A DNA stretch of 64,000 bases from Alkalimarinus coralli (GTDB lineage: Bacteria > Pseudomonadota > Gammaproteobacteria > Pseudomonadales > Oleiphilaceae), in assembly GCF_023650515.1 (NCBI RefSeq), contig NZ_CP096016.1, positions 2,504,001 to 2,568,000 of the forward strand, read 5' to 3'. Below, piece by piece: positions 10,080-21,340 of this stretch (the stretch's first letter is position 1; each line of letters opens with the position of its first letter). Under the pieces are notes generated by a model that did no database searches, was not told the DNA's origin, and was given only the letters and a program-made list of their open reading frames with translations. The position numbers were made by a program, and so were the translations under genes.

Positions 10080-10725
10080 TCACAACCGTTGAACCAACTC
10101 CACTCGACGGTTGAGTTTCTTTCCTTTATCGGAAGTGTTTGTCGATTCTGGCGCGTAAGGCCCTACACCTACGGCGATAAGCCTTGAAGATTCTATGTTG
10201 TATTTCTCGACCAATTGCTTAACAACCGCTTGAGCGCGTTGCTCTGATAACTCAGTGTTATGGTTTAACAGCCCTGAATCATCCGTATGCCCGACCACAT
10301 AGAGTGACAACTGTTTGCGTGTTTTTAGCAGCTCTGCCACCGCATCCATTGAAGGCTTTGACTCTTGCTTTACAATTGATTTATCCGTATCAAAGTACAC
10401 ACCATATAACAGTGCTTTCCCTCGTTGTTCTAACTGCTGGCTTAGAAAATCAGGGCTTACTTCTACAAGGTCTGCCTCAAGAGCTTCTTCCTCTACAATA
10501 CTTTGTAACACCCAAGTATTCTGCCGATTTGAAATAATCAACACGGCTAAATAAACATCCCCGTCTTCAGCTGCTTTTTTATAAACCAAATAATAAGGGT
10601 CATACTGGTAGTCATAAATCGAGTATTCAAGGGATATCTCTTCAGCCATTGCAGTAAGATGATCACCCGTACCACAGTCTGATAATTGACACTGATAAAT
10701 CTTGTTGAAGCCTGCTTGGTGAATA
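10080..10725 (-). pseudogene. 3' part of an IS-interrupted DUF4892-OmpA gene
   Basis: This is the downstream fragment of the gene split by the IS21-like element; the upstream fragment is 12716-13545. It begins inside the second DUF4892 module (the CQLSDCG segment aligns with CELTDCG of the first module), continues through a YYLVYKKAAEDGDVYL block and ends in an OmpA C-terminal domain. That domain has the peptidoglycan-binding signature GHTDDSG...LSEQRAQAV and a terminal NRRVEL. Removing the element plus one copy of the 3-bp duplication ATA rejoins the frame exactly, giving 490 codons plus stop. An internal ATG at 10649 could start a 189-residue product, but it would have no signal peptide. 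This copy is therefore probably non-functional. Confidence 0.88.
10723..10725. repeat. Candidate 3-bp target-site duplication (ATA), left copy
   Basis: ATA directly precedes the left TGTCA end, and the same triplet at 12716-12718 directly follows the right end. A 3-bp duplication is at or below the short end of what is reported for IS21 elements. The exact restoration of the interrupted reading frame supports it. Confidence 0.6.
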
Positions 10726-10755
10726 TGTCACCGACAATGTAAAACTGACCCACTA

Positions 10756-10779
10756 ACGACAATTTAAAATTGACCCACC
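10756..10779 (+). repeat. Inner terminal repeat of the IS21 element, left copy
   Basis: The 24-nt block matches the reverse complement of 12652-12675 with a single mismatch. It lies just inside the outer repeat. Multiple end repeats of this kind are the usual transposase-binding sites of IS21-family elements. Confidence 0.85.
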
Positions 10780-10827
10780 TGAGGCACAATTACCGCTTTT
10801 TGTTAGCGAAAAGGCGGTGTCGATGAA

Positions 10828-12632
<1,805 letters not shown>

Positions 12633-12651
12633 ACGAAAAGAAAACGCTAAG

Positions 12652-12675
12652 GGTGGGTCAATTTTAAATTGCCGT
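12652..12675 (-). repeat. Inner terminal repeat of the IS21 element, right copy
   Basis: This is the inverted partner of 10756-10779, 23 of 24 nt identical. It lies between the istB stop and the outer right end. Confidence 0.85.
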
Positions 12676-12715
12676 TTTACAGGCAAAGTGGGTCAAAATT
12701 AGATTGCCGTTGACA

Positions 12716-13545
12716 ATAGCATTTTGGTAGTTTTTGAATACTTTAAAAGAGGACGTGTTTTCGATTGAATAACTGTGTTTAGTCACATCTCCGGTTATTA
12801 ATATCTTTTTATATTGATATGGAGAGGTGCCAGAAAGTGGACTAATAGGTAGGCTTAATGTTGAATAGTCCACTTTTGAGGTATTACGTATAACCGCATT
12901 AGGATAACGGCTTATTAGTTTGTGATCTTTTTCCCTTTCAGTGTCACTTATTGAATTAACAGCTGTCGACTTAGGCGGTTGAGTCAGATACTTAGCATTA
13001 ACCTTCACCAATCCCAACTCCAACGCCTTTTCTTCAATCACATTCTGAAACACCCAAGTGTTAGTAAGATTTGAAACAACCATTATTGCAATATATATGG
13101 CCCCGTTTTTACCGGTTTTTTTAGCCACCATATAATATGGATTTTTATCATAGTCATATAGTGTCGCTTCCAGCGAAACCAGGCTCGCAAGCTCATTTAG
13201 CTGTTGTACTGAACCACAATCAGTTAGCTCACACTGGAATTCAAAGGAGAACCCCGATTGGCTTAACGCATCATGATAGTTCTTGAACACTTTTAACGAA
13301 GACGTTTGCTCAATGGAATAAGTATGTCTAGTGATATCACCCGTCAAAGAAAGCATCTTATTTTGAGAAGAGTCTTCATGGCGAATTTTACTAATGGGAA
13401 TGGAGATCGTTGAGTAATCAACAAAGCTTGAGGCTCTCACGCTGGCATTTTCATACTTGCTTAGTAGAGAGTGATCGGGGATATTTGCATGAGCAATGCT
13501 GGAAAGCAGCATTAAAATAAAGACTGATTTGGTAATTAAATCCAT
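12716..13545 (-). pseudogene. 5' part of an IS-interrupted double-DUF4892/OmpA gene
   Basis: The fragment begins at ATG 13545, preceded by AAGGA; a longer frame from 13575 is less likely. It encodes a signal peptide (residues 1-20, ending AHA), one complete DUF4892 module and most of a second. The modules align well (SKYENASVRASSFVDYST with SRYPNAVIRNTSKVDYST; VFKNYHDAL with VFKNYQNAI). The reading frame enters the right end of the IS and stops at 12664. The intact gene would encode about 490 residues with two DUF4892 modules and a C-terminal OmpA domain, probably a periplasmic peptidoglycan-bound envelope protein. DUF4892 function is unknown. Confidence 0.87.
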
Positions 13546-13782
13546 AGGGTTCCTTGTGAGCATCCATAACGCCAAGTTAATTCATCCATGTTTAAACCAC
13601 TGAGGGTCGACGTATACTACCAGCTGGAAAGATATTCGCAATGGACTTTAAAATCAGCGGCGTGGACGGCTCTACTTCGTAACAATATTATGATTTTGTG
13701 TTGATTAATTATTTGTTAGAATAGCCGCCCAAGCCTCTTAATGGATTAAGAGAAAGATGTCTATAAGCGAAGGACTCGCAAC

Positions 13783-14508
13783 ATGTTACGCCACTTCTTA
13801 CTTACGTTAACCCCCTTCTCTAACTCGTTCTCATTGTGCACACGCAACAGTCGAGCAAAAGGTGCCATATATATTACACTGCTAATTTCTGGGCTAACGG
13901 CCTGCTCCAGCAATGTAAAATTTGACGACTCAGAATACCGTGCAGTAGGGCAAACAGCCCCTCAGAATGGAAAAATATCTAACCCCAAACAAGCAAACTA
14001 TAGTTCGGCCGAGCAACTTCAATATGACGCAGACGGTTATAACGCATCATCGAACGGCCATACCCAGTTATCGCGTCGATATGGGCACGACCTAACCATT
14101 CGAAAGATTATTCAAACTATTCGAATACACTGTGTAGCGCAACCACTAACGACAACCTCATCAGGCTCTGAACCGCTACAGTTCTGCCACTATCAATTCC
14201 CCAACACCTGCGGGTCACACCGCTTTTCGCTGATAGAGAATTCAACTCAAACAGCACTGGTCTACCATGACCGAAAAACGCAACGGAATATCCTGGATCA
14301 GGTGCAAGACAGCGAGTATGCACATCCCGGATTATGGGATTTCGCTGACCAAATCAGTGTTAGCTCCCCGTACCCTGAGCAACAACTCTACTACCAGTTT
14401 TCAGGAAAATCGGCACAGGCATGGGTGGTTGGTTTGAATGATAAAGATCGAAATGAATTCGGAACGCTATATGCCAGGGCGGTGAATGAAACGTTGGCTT
14501 GTTTTTAG
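13783..14508 (+). CDS. Putative lipoprotein, unknown function
   Basis: The 241-residue product has a hydrophobic stretch ending in a lipobox (GLTAC, Cys about residue 41) after an unusually long N-terminal region, so a later start may be used. The mature part has Cys pairs (IHCVAQ, FCHYQF, NTCGSH, LACF) and no family I recognise. It is probably a periplasmic or outer-membrane lipoprotein. It stands alone, convergent with the large OmpA-domain gene and separated from it by a terminator. Confidence 0.6.
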   Translation: MLRHFLLTLTPFSNSFSLCTRNSRAKGAIYITLLISGLTACSSNVKFDDSEYRAVGQTAPQNGKISNPKQANYSSAEQLQYDADGYNASSNGHTQLSRRYGHDLTIRKIIQTIRIHCVAQPLTTTSSGSEPLQFCHYQFPNTCGSHRFSLIENSTQTALVYHDRKTQRNILDQVQDSEYAHPGLWDFADQISVSSPYPEQQLYYQFSGKSAQAWVVGLNDKDRNEFGTLYARAVNETLACF

Positions 14509-14521
14509 TGTTTAAAACACA

Positions 14522-14556
14522 AAAAAAAGAGGTTCCCAACATGACCCTCTTTTTTT
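14522..14556. terminator. Bidirectional Rho-independent terminator
   Basis: An 11-bp stem (14522-14532 with 14546-14556) has A-rich and T-rich ends, so each strand presents a GC core followed by a T-run. It lies between the convergent genes ending at 14508 and 14583. Confidence 0.85.
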
Positions 14557-14582
14557 AGTTTGCTATCAATATCTGTGACGTT

Positions 14583-17500
14583 TTATGGTTGATAAAGCTC
14601 ATTCCGGTCAATGCGAATAGATCTTGTATCTTTCTCAATCCATTTTTTAATCGCCTTCAGCTTATCCAGATATGCTTTTTCTTTAGCCTCCTCTCCTTTA
14701 ATACCTGCTTGTTTCAGTATAGAGTCTTTAGGGTTATCAGGTTCTTTCATCCACGGGGCATCGCCGTCATACTGACCGGGAACACTAAACCGAAACTCAT
14801 AAGGTATGTTGTTATTCGGCGTGACATATAGAGACGCTTTTTCACAACTAAACCCTGTTTTACCTGGCGTTTTAAAGTCTCCAAACTGAAAACGAAATGG
14901 GTCCGAGCTGTCTGCTTTTAACTGCGGCGGTTTTGTATCAATAACCTCGACACGCCCATCTCCAAAGGGTCTAATCCCTTTCACAACATGGCCCGTAGGC
15001 GACTCATAATCAGGCACATAGTGAGACACAAACAGATGTCGTTTATTGGATTCTTGCTCACTGACACCAAACCAACCGGCTAGGGCTTCCATTTTTTCTT
15101 TCCATTTAGGTGCAGAGCGATCTTCAAACAATGTCAACAACTGTTTATATGCAGGGTTCTTTTTAAAATGCGCGCTGTCATCTGCTTTAAAAATAATGGG
15201 CGCAGGGTTATCAGGCCGATAATATCCACGCACAACCTGATTCATCTCTCCCAGGTAGTGCATTGTTTTAGTCAGTTTTGGACCTTGGCTATTCTTGAAT
15301 ACAAAATTGAACTCTTCCAACTCAAACTCAAGATTGAGGTGCTTCCATACATTGCCCAAACTTTCGTATCGATCTTTTTTAACGTTCGAAGCCATTACCA
15401 CGATCATAAATTCAACCGGTGACGCCCAGTCATAATGCTCAAACGAAATGGCCCTATTTCCCTCAAGGGTGACAGGAGCGCTCAAATTCATGGCAACCTG
15501 TTTGATTTCGTCCGAGAAACTGGCATGCGGTAGAATCCACTGACCTTGCCCCTTTTCATCGGGGATGCGAACTAACACAGCAACATTTTGATAGTCGCCT
15601 TGATTAAAAAGTGGCGGATACTGCGTCGTTGCGGCTCGATCAAGTAAAAAGTTTTTGTCGATCATTAACGACTCGTGAGGGCGTTTTTTATCTACTTGAA
15701 TACGAAATGACTCGCGATAATCCACATCTTCAGATTGTTGAGTCCAGTATTTTGAGTGCCCTGTCGCGCCCTCTTCCCACTCACAACCTTTATCTCCATC
15801 AGACACCGAAAACCGAACGGGGCACTCTAGCTCATCTTGTTTACCGACGCATACATTGAAGGCAATATCCATGTCCAGGTTACCCCACTGATAGTAGCGG
15901 TCAGCACTCATAACATTTAGTCCGATGAAGCTTCCCAAGGGTTTTGCTCCAAATAGGGTTGACTTCCCAAGCTTGTAGAATGGATAGAATATACAACCCC
16001 GTTTACCGACAAATTGCTGCTCATCAGCCAGCAATTCCTCAGCCTTCAGCTCCCGGGTGATATCCGTATAAACAGGCCCTTTAACATCCGGCACAGTATC
16101 TTGTCGGCATAACTGCAAGCGAATGGGGTAAACAGCTTCAGCATACTCTTCTTTTAATACCACCAATATACGCAGTGGCTGGGATGGACTTAGCGGCTTT
16201 TCACTCACATAGTTTGAGTAAGGGTCATCAACAAAGCGCTCAGCAATAGGACGCCATTCATTCTGCGGGCCGGTATTACTATTTTTATAATGAATATTGG
16301 TATGCAATAGGTATTGAGTACCTAGCTCAGGGTATTCCGTTTTGAACACTTGGCAGAATTGACTGATATCTGACGAGGCTAAATGATGAACAGGGAAGCA
16401 TCGGTGGAAATCTGCCCGAGTGTGCCCCGGCAAATCAACATTTAGTTGTGAGTAAAAATGGCTGATATCTCTTACAAGTTCATCTGATCCATGGCGCGCA
16501 ATATTTACAATGTTTGCATCATCAAGCACCTCACCTACCCCAGACAATACCTCATCCATTAGCCTACCGGCCTTTTCTAAAAAGGAATCTCCATCGGGGT
16601 CTTCTCCATCCCTGAGTCGATACGGGTTTGTTTCATATACCCAATAGCTGTCTATCGTCATAGGTGCAATCGGTTTCAACGGGAATGTCCATTGATCATT
16701 AAGGATCATCTTCTGAACGTACTCTTCAACACGGTACTTTTTGAGCTTCAACTTAAATAGAATCTCCCTCCCCTTAGCTGAGTCAGCATCATTGTCCCAG
16801 TCAATTCCCTTTAGCTCATCCAGGCGCTTGTCACCTGAGTCAGGATAGTTCGCCGAAACCAGTGCACGGGTAATAATTAACATTAACCCCGTCAGTGCTT
16901 CAGAGCGTATTCGATACTGCAAGTGTAAATAGTGAGCAGGCGTATCCGGTTGGTTTAATGCCGTTAGCGCTTGTGGCACCGCACGACTCGTTGACGGGGC
17001 GGACGTAAAAGGAATATCACGAATCAACTGCTGATTAACCAGGGAGTGTGCTTCCAGGTTTTTAACCAGCCCCTTACTATCTTTAAATTGCTTCAGATAG
17101 CGAGAGCCCAATTGCTGATCAAGCACGTCTGAGGCGCTGGATAGGAGTGAAGCACTTTCTTTTCCCGCTATCAATACGAGTGCAGCGAGCGATGTAGCAG
17201 GCACACAGGTCGCAACCCCCAATGCCATATCAATTAAGCTGTTTAAGCCTTGATCAATACGTTCACTTTGTTGGATTAGCATGTCGTTAGACAGGTTGCG
17301 TAAACGCTCAATATTGCCAACCGCCTCGCGACAATACGAGTAAGACGCTAACGCTTCCCCTTGCTGTATCATCGCCTCAACACGACGATTCTCTGCGCGC
17401 CCCTCGTCAGTCTGATTCGAGGCCACCGGGTCTGCTTCACCGTTAGCCACTATAAATAGCCGCTTACCCTCTACACCCTGCTCGATCAAATAATCACGAA

Positions 17501-19250
17501 CCGCTCTCGCACGGTCTTTAGAGAGGTAATAATTAAACTCATCAGTACCTATGCTATCGGTATAGCCCTGCAAAGCCACACTCAATGTTTCATCTTCTTT
17601 TAAACGTTCTGTGAAGGCTGTTAGCGCTGAATGATATTTGTGTTTGATGTTTGACTTGTTAAGGTCAAATAATAACTTAATCTCTGTTGTTTGAGGTGCT
17701 TGCGCCTCATCATTCAATTCATGACGCCCGATTTTTTCATGGAACTGCTGAAACAAGTCATCCAGTTTTTCAGCCGTCATGTCAGCATCCTCATTGAGCT
17801 GCTGATAACTCATTCCGTTACTCAAAAGCCCATAGCCTGAATGGGCAATATCAAATGGCGTTGCAAACTTGTCGATTAGCTTAATGAGGTTGGCACTACC
17901 ATTAATTCGGTAGGCCAGCGTGTTTTCAAAATCATCAATCGTCTCAGACAAGTTTTGATAGGCGCTTAATGAAAACCAGTTTTCTTTGATTAGCTGAGAA
18001 AGCGGTACGGCAATATTAGCGCGTGAAGCTGCTTCTGTGAGCGACTCTCGAACCTCTTTCCAGGCATACCAGGTGCTGGCACCGCCGAAAGACATCTCGG
18101 CCAGCGCTTTAATTTCATCACTTTGATACTCACTTGAAAGGCGGTCTATAACTTGGGCAATTGCAGTGCCAGTTTTGAGGCCCTCAGGAGATAGCATTGC
18201 TCCTGTTGCCAGGTGGGTGTAGTTACGCGCTGCATCTAACTGCTGAGCATAAGGGATTAACCCGTCTGTCGGCTGTTTCTTTTCATTTTCATTTTCGGCC
18301 AAAACTGAGTGTGGCTCTTGCGAGTTGAGTTTTTTTGCGGCTTCAAGCAGGTGTGAAAACTGTTTAGGGAATTGAGTGATCATCAACTCTTCAACCGTTA
18401 CGGGCTCACAGTTGACTATTTCGAACTCACCTAATGGGTTGGTTATGTTGAAGTGGAAGGGTTTTGATAGCTCATAATAATAATCGTCAAAGCCTGCTTC
18501 TTCACTCACTAGCTTACCTTGCCAATGATTATTTAACTCCTCTGCTTTAAGGTTAACTCTTATATGGTAGAGGGCCGAACGTTTAAGTAAGTCATCTGCA
18601 CCGATAAATGAAGCGATGTACTTGTCTGTTCCTTCAACTTTCCTTACAGTTACCCGCTTTGGATTAAGAGGATCTCCGCCCCAAGGGTAAAATTGAACCG
18701 TTGCGTTTAAAAAACTTGCTGATGAGAATATAAAAAAAACAGCCCTGAATTTTGGAATAACGAAACCAGATATATCAGCACCTTCTAACTTATGATACCA
18801 GTCTGAATATAACTGTTCCTGCTTACGGCTTGCCTCAATAGCTGAGTATTTTTTTACCGGGGGCCTAATACGATCAAATGAAATACGCTCCCTTTTTGTT
18901 TTTAACACCCCCCCTTTATAATTTTTTAAGAGTTCTGCCAATGCATCAGCCCAAGACTCGCCGTACAATGTATTCACATAAGAGAGTATATCTGCAGGTG
19001 GAATTACTATTTCTTGCTCTAAAGAAAGGGCTCTAATTAATTTACCAGAACCCAAGTCTGCTTTAGACCAGGCCAACCTTCCATACTGATCAGTTCTAAT
19101 TGGTTGAAAATCATTTTTATCGCGAGTACACAATCCCCCTTTAATTGCGATAGATGCATTAGGTATAACATCTACCCAGTTTTTTGTTTCACTATCGCTC
19201 AAATAGCTAGACGCCAAATAAACTTGGCCTAACTCTGCATTACATTCCAT
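14583..19250 (-). CDS. Giant OmpA-domain protein, candidate T6SS effector
   Basis: The protein is 1555 residues. There is no signal peptide. A central OmpA-like domain (about 520-630) carries the peptidoglycan-binding signature GYTDSIGTDEFNYYLSKDRARAV and a terminal NRRVEAM. A hydrophobic stretch follows at about 667-697 (ALGVATCVPATSLAALVLIAG). The N-terminal 500 and C-terminal 850 residues match nothing I can name. The start has AGG 8 nt upstream. It is the last gene of the minus-strand block, after hcp and three lipoproteins whose leaders copy its first 12 codons. A cytoplasmic protein with a wall-binding domain in this context suggests delivery by the T6SS, but that is inference. Another cell-envelope role is possible. 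Confidence 0.7.
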   Translation of the reverse strand: MECNAELGQVYLASSYLSDSETKNWVDVIPNASIAIKGGLCTRDKNDFQPIRTDQYGRLAWSKADLGSGKLIRALSLEQEIVIPPADILSYVNTLYGESWADALAELLKNYKGGVLKTKRERISFDRIRPPVKKYSAIEASRKQEQLYSDWYHKLEGADISGFVIPKFRAVFFIFSSASFLNATVQFYPWGGDPLNPKRVTVRKVEGTDKYIASFIGADDLLKRSALYHIRVNLKAEELNNHWQGKLVSEEAGFDDYYYELSKPFHFNITNPLGEFEIVNCEPVTVEELMITQFPKQFSHLLEAAKKLNSQEPHSVLAENENEKKQPTDGLIPYAQQLDAARNYTHLATGAMLSPEGLKTGTAIAQVIDRLSSEYQSDEIKALAEMSFGGASTWYAWKEVRESLTEAASRANIAVPLSQLIKENWFSLSAYQNLSETIDDFENTLAYRINGSANLIKLIDKFATPFDIAHSGYGLLSNGMSYQQLNEDADMTAEKLDDLFQQFHEKIGRHELNDEAQAPQTTEIKLLFDLNKSNIKHKYHSALTAFTERLKEDETLSVALQGYTDSIGTDEFNYYLSKDRARAVRDYLIEQGVEGKRLFIVANGEADPVASNQTDEGRAENRRVEAMIQQGEALASYSYCREAVGNIERLRNLSNDMLIQQSERIDQGLNSLIDMALGVATCVPATSLAALVLIAGKESASLLSSASDVLDQQLGSRYLKQFKDSKGLVKNLEAHSLVNQQLIRDIPFTSAPSTSRAVPQALTALNQPDTPAHYLHLQYRIRSEALTGLMLIITRALVSANYPDSGDKRLDELKGIDWDNDADSAKGREILFKLKLKKYRVEEYVQKMILNDQWTFPLKPIAPMTIDSYWVYETNPYRLRDGEDPDGDSFLEKAGRLMDEVLSGVGEVLDDANIVNIARHGSDELVRDISHFYSQLNVDLPGHTRADFHRCFPVHHLASSDISQFCQVFKTEYPELGTQYLLHTNIHYKNSNTGPQNEWRPIAERFVDDPYSNYVSEKPLSPSQPLRILVVLKEEYAEAVYPIRLQLCRQDTVPDVKGPVYTDITRELKAEELLADEQQFVGKRGCIFYPFYKLGKSTLFGAKPLGSFIGLNVMSADRYYQWGNLDMDIAFNVCVGKQDELECPVRFSVSDGDKGCEWEEGATGHSKYWTQQSEDVDYRESFRIQVDKKRPHESLMIDKNFLLDRAATTQYPPLFNQGDYQNVAVLVRIPDEKGQGQWILPHASFSDEIKQVAMNLSAPVTLEGNRAISFEHYDWASPVEFMIVVMASNVKKDRYESLGNVWKHLNLEFELEEFNFVFKNSQGPKLTKTMHYLGEMNQVVRGYYRPDNPAPIIFKADDSAHFKKNPAYKQLLTLFEDRSAPKWKEKMEALAGWFGVSEQESNKRHLFVSHYVPDYESPTGHVVKGIRPFGDGRVEVIDTKPPQLKADSSDPFRFQFGDFKTPGKTGFSCEKASLYVTPNNNIPYEFRFSVPGQYDGDAPWMKEPDNPKDSILKQAGIKGEEAKEKAYLDKLKAIKKWIEKDTRSIRIDRNELYQP

Positions 19251-19264
19251 GTAAATAGCCTATC

Positions 19265-20290
19265 TTAATAGTTAATTAACGATACCCCTGAAATAGACCC
19301 AAACCCATCAGGAGAGCTGTATAGCTTACTCGGCTCACCCGTTGGAACATCCAACGTCGCAATAAACCCTCCATGGCGAAAATATATTTGTTTACCATTC
19401 TTTGAAAATGAACCTAAATCCCCCCTTAGTTTCGTATCCAAAATAATATCTGATGGGTAAGCTGTCTTTATAACGTACGACTTTATACCTCGCTTTTGGT
19501 TGTAAACAAACAACTCCCCATCTGCTGATAACTGGTGCCACTCTTTTAGCCCCCATTTCGTATTTAGAACTACTTTTCTGATCGATTTGCCCTTTCGATC
19601 AAACAGTTCAAAACCATCTTTCTGCACCACAAAAAACTGATCTTTATCGCGTAGATAGTACGTCCCCTGATAACCAATTTTAACTTCCTTTGTCATCGTC
19701 TTCTGCTCAACATGATAACGCCAAAGGTTTTTATCCATATGAAAAAATATTTCATTACTGTCTGCATTCCATTGAAATAACGGAATCCCGCCCCCTTCTG
19801 CAAACGTAATTTTGGTATTGGTTTTCAAGTCTATTAGCTGTTTTTCAATAAACTCCACCCCTCGTGCAACGGACAACACTATATATCGGTTATCCGGCGA
19901 CCTTACCGGTGGGTGAATAAAGCCTCCGCTGCCATCGCCATATAACAACTCATAATCAACCGCCTGCCTTAAATCTGTTCCATCGGTTTTTATTGACCAA
20001 ATAGTGTCTCGATTCTCACCGGGTGCTGACATCGCAAACTGAATACGAGGCCCATCAAAAATATCAGGGTCGCCGTATATTTCTGGCTTAATAACAAACG
20101 GTTGTTCTTCTGATGAACCGTCTTGTGCTTGCGAACTGTTGAATTCAGAACCGCTTTCATTACAGCCCGCCAAAAGCACGAGAAAGAGTAGTAAAAAAAA
20201 CTTAAATGAGGCATTAACAACCATCGTTTTGAATTGCCTGTTCTTAACGTTTACCAAATAGACTTGACCTAATTCTGCATTACATTCCAT
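19265..20290 (-). CDS. Tandem lipoprotein copy 1 (beta-propeller-like), candidate immunity protein
   Basis: The 341-residue reading frame starts with the 12 residues MECNAELGQVYL copied from the downstream giant gene, then a linker, then a lipoprotein signal with lipobox LLAGC. An internal ATG at 20224 gives a normal signal peptide and may be the true start. The mature part has repeated WSIKTDGTDLRQAV, RSPDNRYIVLSV and FQWNADSNEIFF segments resembling the PD40/TolB-like blades of beta-propellers. It ends 14 bp before the giant OmpA-domain gene. Tandem periplasmic lipoproteins beside a large T6SS-linked gene suggest immunity proteins; this is inferred. Confidence 0.7.
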   Translation of the reverse strand: MECNAELGQVYLVNVKNRQFKTMVVNASFKFFLLLFLVLLAGCNESGSEFNSSQAQDGSSEEQPFVIKPEIYGDPDIFDGPRIQFAMSAPGENRDTIWSIKTDGTDLRQAVDYELLYGDGSGGFIHPPVRSPDNRYIVLSVARGVEFIEKQLIDLKTNTKITFAEGGGIPLFQWNADSNEIFFHMDKNLWRYHVEQKTMTKEVKIGYQGTYYLRDKDQFFVVQKDGFELFDRKGKSIRKVVLNTKWGLKEWHQLSADGELFVYNQKRGIKSYVIKTAYPSDIILDTKLRGDLGSFSKNGKQIYFRHGGFIATLDVPTGEPSKLYSSPDGFGSISGVSLINY

Positions 20291-20304
20291 ATAAATAGCC
20301 TATA

Positions 20305-21327
20305 TTAATAATTGAATAACGTTATTTCAGAAATAGACCCAAACCCATCAGGAGAGCTGTATAGCTTACTCGGCTCACCCGTTGGAACATCCAACGTCGC
20401 AATAAACCCTCCATGGCGAAAATATATTTGTTTACCATTCTTTGAAAATGAACCTAAATCCCCCCTGAATTTCGTATCCAAAATAATATCTGATGGGTAA
20501 GCTGTCTTTATAACGTACGACTTTATACCTCGCTTTTGGTTGTAAACAAACAACTCCCCGTCTGCTGATAACTGGTGCCACTCTTTTAGCCCCCACTTCG
20601 TATTCAACACTACCTTTTTTATCGACTCACCTTGTCGATCAAACCATTCAAAGCCATCTTTCTGCACCACAAAAAACTGATCTTTGTCCCGTAGGTAATA
20701 GGTGCCTTGATAGCCAATTTTAACCTCCTTTGTCATCGTTTTTCGGTCAACATGGTAACGCCATAGGTTTTGGTCCATGTGAAAAAAAACTTCCTTGCTA
20801 TCACTTGTCCATTGAAATAATGGAATACCGCCCCCTTTGGCAAAGGTGATTTTGGTATTGCTTTTCAAATCTATGAGCTGTTTTTCTAACCCTTCACTAG
20901 TCATCATTGAAATGGCAATGTAACGATTATCTGGAGATCGTACTGGAGGATGATTAAAAACCGCGTCTGTCTCTCCTCTTAATCGTTGATTATTTACAGC
21001 CTGCCTTAAATCTGTTCCATCGGTTTTAATCGACCAAATAGTGTCTCGTTTTTCACCGGGTGCAGACATCGCAAACTGAATACGAGGTCCATCAAAAATA
21101 TAAGGGTCTCCGTATATTTCTGGCTTAATAACAAAAGGCTTTTCTTCTGAAACTTCGTCTTGTACTTGCGCACTGTTGGATTCAGAACCGCTTTCATTAC
21201 AGCCCGCCAAAAGAACGAGAAAGAGTAGTAAAAAAAACTTTAATGAGGCATTAACAACCATCGTTTTGAATTGCCTGTTCTTAACGTTTACCAAATAAAC
21301 TTGACCTAATTTTGCATTACAATCCAT
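20305..21327 (-). CDS. Tandem lipoprotein copy 2 (beta-propeller-like), candidate immunity protein
   Basis: The 340-residue paralogue has the same fused leader (MDCNAKLGQVYL) and lipobox LLAGC; an internal ATG at 21261 is an alternative start. The last third is nearly identical to copy 1 (GELFVYNQKRGIKSYVIK onward). The middle, with VFNHPPVRSPDNRYIAISMM and FQWTSDSKEVFFHMD, is nearly identical to copy 3. It is thus a mosaic of its neighbours. Gaps to both neighbours are under 15 bp, so all three should be cotranscribed. Confidence 0.7.
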   Translation of the reverse strand: MDCNAKLGQVYLVNVKNRQFKTMVVNASLKFFLLLFLVLLAGCNESGSESNSAQVQDEVSEEKPFVIKPEIYGDPYIFDGPRIQFAMSAPGEKRDTIWSIKTDGTDLRQAVNNQRLRGETDAVFNHPPVRSPDNRYIAISMMTSEGLEKQLIDLKSNTKITFAKGGGIPLFQWTSDSKEVFFHMDQNLWRYHVDRKTMTKEVKIGYQGTYYLRDKDQFFVVQKDGFEWFDRQGESIKKVVLNTKWGLKEWHQLSADGELFVYNQKRGIKSYVIKTAYPSDIILDTKFRGDLGSFSKNGKQIYFRHGGFIATLDVPTGEPSKLYSSPDGFGSISEITLFNY

Positions 21328-21340
21328 GTAATACTCCTTA

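Noticed and set aside
10547-10789. Open frame of 80 codons crossing the left IS end
   Set aside because: It joins IS end sequence to the wrong frame of the interrupted gene; the correct frame aligns with the first DUF4892 module.
14583-19250. TagL/TssL-type peptidoglycan anchor of the T6SS
   Set aside because: The OmpA domain is central, no membrane anchor precedes it, and TssL is already present; the length is far beyond such anchors.
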